A stretch of DNA of 43,816 nucleotides from a bacterium (GTDB lineage: Bacteria > Myxococcota_A > Bradymonadia > REDH01). The stretch is from positions 1 through 43,816 of the forward strand of contig JAUICO010000031.1 of assembly GCA_030427825.1 (NCBI GenBank), in the 5' to 3' direction. The notes beneath the pieces were generated by a model. That model was not told the origin of the DNA, ran no database searches, and saw nothing but the letters and a program-made list of their open reading frames with translations. Positions 41,736 through 43,816 of this stretch are shown in pieces. The position numbers were made by a program, and so were the translations under genes. Positions within the stretch are counted from its first letter, which is position 1. The number at the start of each line of letters is the position of its first letter.

Positions 41736-42937
41736 GCGCGGAATCCGTAGACGGTTTCGATGGCGCGTTTGGCAACCAGGCCGGCGTCACTGTCCGCCCA
41801 TGCGGCTTCGTCGAGATCTGCGTCGCCGGTCGTGGTGTCGAGGGTGCAGCTCAGGCGTCGAGCCACGAGGGCGCCGCCGGCTACCTCGAGATCGAATCGG
41901 TAGGTCAGGCGTGAGGCGCAGCAGGGGCGGCGGGTGCGCCAGATGTCGTAGTGCACGTAGATCGCGTCGGCGGCGTGCTCGATGTGGTTGAGTGTCACGT
42001 CAAAATCGCCGTCCACGACCTGCTTGCCGGTTTCGTCGAAGCGGCCGCCCAGCCAGCGCCGAGTGAGGACGAAGCGGATCGCTGACTCCACGAGGCCCGG
42101 GTCTACGCGGGTGACGAAGGTGTCTCCGTCCGCGTCGGGCAGGCTCGGCTCTTCGCTCTGGGGACGCAGGCCGGTCGCGACTTCAAGCTGCAACGCGCTC
42201 TGATCCGGCGAGGCTCGGACTCGGTGGATTCGCGTGGGAATCTGGGTGTCTGCGACTTCGAAGTCACTGAGGGAGAGGACGACGGGACCGGGGGCGGCGG
42301 CGGCGACCGAGTCGGAGACAAGGCGGCGCAACAGGGGCTGCACGATGGGAAGAATCTCTTCTGGGACGCCGGTGTCCAGGTCGCCGAAATTCACGTCCAG
42401 CGCGACGATCTCGGACTCGCGCAGGTCGAGCACCACCTCACGCTCGTTATCCGGGTTACGCCGCAGCACGGATGAAGCCGCAGCGAAGGCCTCTACAGAC
42501 CAGCGTCGGTCGAAGCGCGGTACATCGACGCGTACGCGCAGGTTCACAGCGAGATCGATGACGGCGTTGTAGCCGGCGCCGTCCGCCACCAGGCGAATGT
42601 CCTCAAGCACGGGGTCTGCGGCCAGCGCCACCGCGCCGCGCGAGCCGAGCAGCTCAACGCCCAGAGCGAACTGGGTCGAGCGCTCCGGGAAGGGATCGGC
42701 TTCGGTCGCCGCGGCCACCAGAATGCGCAGGGCGTCGTCACCGATCGAGACCGCCATGTGCCGTGCAGCAATGACCGATACGCGTCCTCCGGTACCGGCG
42801 AGCGCGAGCTCGTCGCGAATTCGCGCGTCCCGCTCGCGGGTGACCTTCGCGCACACGCCGCAGGCCCCCAGAAGGAGGGCCAGCGCGATCAGTGTTGCTG
42901 TCAGGCCGGTGCGAGAGTGCGGAGAATACGTAGGCAT
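41621..42937 (-). CDS. Lipoprotein of unknown function
   Basis: A 438-residue lipoprotein with the signal RTGLTATLIALALLLGAC, lipid Cys at about 26. The mature protein is acidic to neutral, rich in Ala, Leu, Val, Asp and Arg, with many beta-like segments (VVDGDFDVTLNHIEHAADAI, RFDLEVAGGALVARRLSCTL) and several Cys (RRPCCASRL). I recognise no known family. GGCGG lies about seven bases before the ATG, a modest ribosome binding site. The gene end is duplicated 1,040 bases away, beyond the toxin-antitoxin pair. It is divergent from the lipoprotein gene at 43246. Confidence 0.75.
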   Translation of the reverse strand: MPTYSPHSRTGLTATLIALALLLGACGVCAKVTRERDARIRDELALAGTGGRVSVIAARHMAVSIGDDALRILVAAATEADPFPERSTQFALGVELLGSRGAVALAADPVLEDIRLVADGAGYNAVIDLAVNLRVRVDVPRFDRRWSVEAFAAASSVLRRNPDNEREVVLDLRESEIVALDVNFGDLDTGVPEEILPIVQPLLRRLVSDSVAAAAPGPVVLSLSDFEVADTQIPTRIHRVRASPDQSALQLEVATGLRPQSEEPSLPDADGDTFVTRVDPGLVESAIRFVLTRRWLGGRFDETGKQVVDGDFDVTLNHIEHAADAIYVHYDIWRTRRPCCASRLTYRFDLEVAGGALVARRLSCTLDTTTGDADLDEAAWADSDAGLVAKRAIETVYGFRALTAAANRGLRINTTELSTRDRVVTARGTLRAANRTMF

Positions 42938-43245
42938 CGAGAAGCCGCCTTAGCCTGTGCCCGGGTCGGCGCGTGATCCGAAGCCCCGGGCAGGTACTCC
43001 CCGTCAAAGGAAAACGCAGTTTTCCGCCCGGGGTCCCCAGGGGTGAAACCCCCCGGGCAGAGCGCGAGACAGCGTCTCGCACGTACGGGCCATAATCGCA
43101 CCGCGCGACAAGTTCACCCGCCGTGCGCGCTTGCGCGCCTGGCGGGGCTTCGATAAGCCCGCGCGTACACTGAACACCGCGCGCCGCGCGTGCTTTCTCG
43201 CACGTTCCCGCAGGCGCGACGAAACGGGTCAGCCGTGGAGTCTGT
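42938..43245. other. Divergent intergenic region with hairpin cluster
   Basis: A 308-base gap between two divergent lipoprotein genes, so promoters for both should lie here. I see no clear -35/-10 pair. Three adjacent perfect hairpins occupy 43009-43080 (see separate entry). No gene is recognised. Confidence 0.6.
43009..43080. repeat. Three consecutive perfect hairpins
   Basis: GGAAAAC/GTTTTCC (43009-43025, three-base loop), GCCCGGGG/CCCCGGGC (43026-43033 and 43051-43058, with an inner CCCC/GGGG) and GCGAGAC/GTCTCGC (43064-43080, three-base loop) follow one another with at most five bases between. No T-run follows. Either a structured DNA/RNA element or a REP-like sequence. Confidence 0.7.
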
Positions 43246-43816
43246 ATGAACGCAATTCGTGGTATCTGTCTCGTCGCTATCGCCGGCCTCATCGCCGCTG
43301 CCTCATCAGGCTGCGGCGACGGCGTCGGAGAAGTCTCATCTGCGCAGCTCGACTGTATTCAGAACCCCTGCGAGTACCTCTTCCCGCCGGAGCAGACCGG
43401 GCGCGAAGCCGAGTCGACCATCACCCTGCGTAATCTGGGCGACCGCGATCTCGAGATCGGCCGTATCGAGCTGGTGAACACATCACCATCCGTCCGCTTC
43501 AGCGATACGACAGTCACGAGAGGCCTCGGCGAACCGTCGGATTTCGACTGGCGCGGCACGAACGGCAACCGCGAAGTGAGCGGCACGAACCCCTTTATCG
43601 TGGCGCCGGGAGAATCCATTCAGCTTGAGCTGACCTACCAGCCGCAGTCCGCGACGAATAACTGCCCCTCAGGCGACTTCAGCAACTGCGGGCATCTTGA
43701 ACTCTACCACAACGACCGCCGCGCCGATAATCCGCTGGTCGCACCGATTCGAATCCAGCGAGCCGTCGGACGCATCGAGGTCTCGCCGACGGTCATCGAT
43801 TTTCCGAGCCCGACGC
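43246..43816 (+). CDS. Lipoprotein with choice-of-anchor/ASH-like beta domain (cut by window edge)
   Basis: The frame from the ATG at 43246 stays open to the window edge, giving 190 residues of an incomplete gene. It begins MNAIRGICLVAIAGLIAA, then lipobox ASSGC with Cys about 24. The mature part contains ESTITLRNLGDRDLEIGRIE and IVAPGESIQLELTYQPQ, the pattern of immunoglobulin-like ASH/HYDIN or choice-of-anchor D domains common in bacterial surface proteins, and a second such domain appears to start (RIEVSPTVIDFPSP). GGAG five bases before the ATG supports the start. Divergent from the lipoprotein gene at 41621. Its function is not known, and the missing C-terminus may hold other domains. 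Confidence 0.8.
   Translation, partial: MNAIRGICLVAIAGLIAAASSGCGDGVGEVSSAQLDCIQNPCEYLFPPEQTGREAESTITLRNLGDRDLEIGRIELVNTSPSVRFSDTTVTRGLGEPSDFDWRGTNGNREVSGTNPFIVAPGESIQLELTYQPQSATNNCPSGDFSNCGHLELYHNDRRADNPLVAPIRIQRAVGRIEVSPTVIDFPSPT

Overview
The window is a GC-rich (low-to-mid 60% GC by eye), gene-dense stretch of ordinary chromosome. It probably comes from a predatory or soil/marine deltaproteobacterial lineage such as Myxococcota, perhaps Bradymonadia. The reasons are combined traits rather than one marker: many short lipoproteins with Asp/Ala/Ser-rich linkers after the lipobox, MopE-like calcium/copper-binding motifs in a Cys-rich secreted protein, eukaryotic-like Ser/Thr kinases, an FHA-ABC transporter, and housekeeping genes in a scattered order. 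I see no rRNA, tRNA, CRISPR array, insertion sequence or prophage. The placement is inference and could be settled with DnaB, HtpG or MiaB phylogeny.

Left part (1-10,200): a cut-off EGF-repeat lipoprotein, a 25-bp-period tandem array in an 884-bp gap, then coaX with two unrecognised genes, a GNAT acetyltransferase, tryptophan 2,3-dioxygenase, rpsU (S21), mutY, a GT4 glycosyltransferase, and a miaB-histidine phosphatase pair joined by an ATGA overlap.

Middle (10,200-25,600): a predicted outer-membrane barrel protein, a helical-repeat protein, a Fur-family regulator overlapping dnaB (DnaB carries a long acidic tail), a Ser/Thr kinase, two lipoproteins, a small charged protein, htpG, a two-FHA-domain ABC half-transporter, a GMC oxidoreductase and a DUF2505-like protein.

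Right part (25,600-43,816): a membrane-anchored pseudokinase with a duplicated Cys-containing SH3-like ectodomain; an 806-residue Cys-rich mosaic lipoprotein with twin Kunitz-like modules and two MopE-type motifs; a PhoD-like phosphatase lipoprotein coupled to an NAD(P)-dependent epimerase; a TPR protein with a long acidic core; efp; aroQ; a GT-C membrane glycosyltransferase; a limonene-epoxide-hydrolase-like enzyme; and a HigBA-type toxin-antitoxin pair. The pair lies between two direct copies of the 3' end of the adjacent lipoprotein gene. The window ends inside another lipoprotein gene.

The most unusual items are the duplicated gene end around the toxin-antitoxin pair, the fully degenerate pseudokinase receptor, the Cys-rich mosaic protein, and the 25-bp array upstream of coaX. 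The signalling genes (active kinase, pseudokinase, FHA transporter) could form one phospho-signalling network, but nothing in the sequence proves this.
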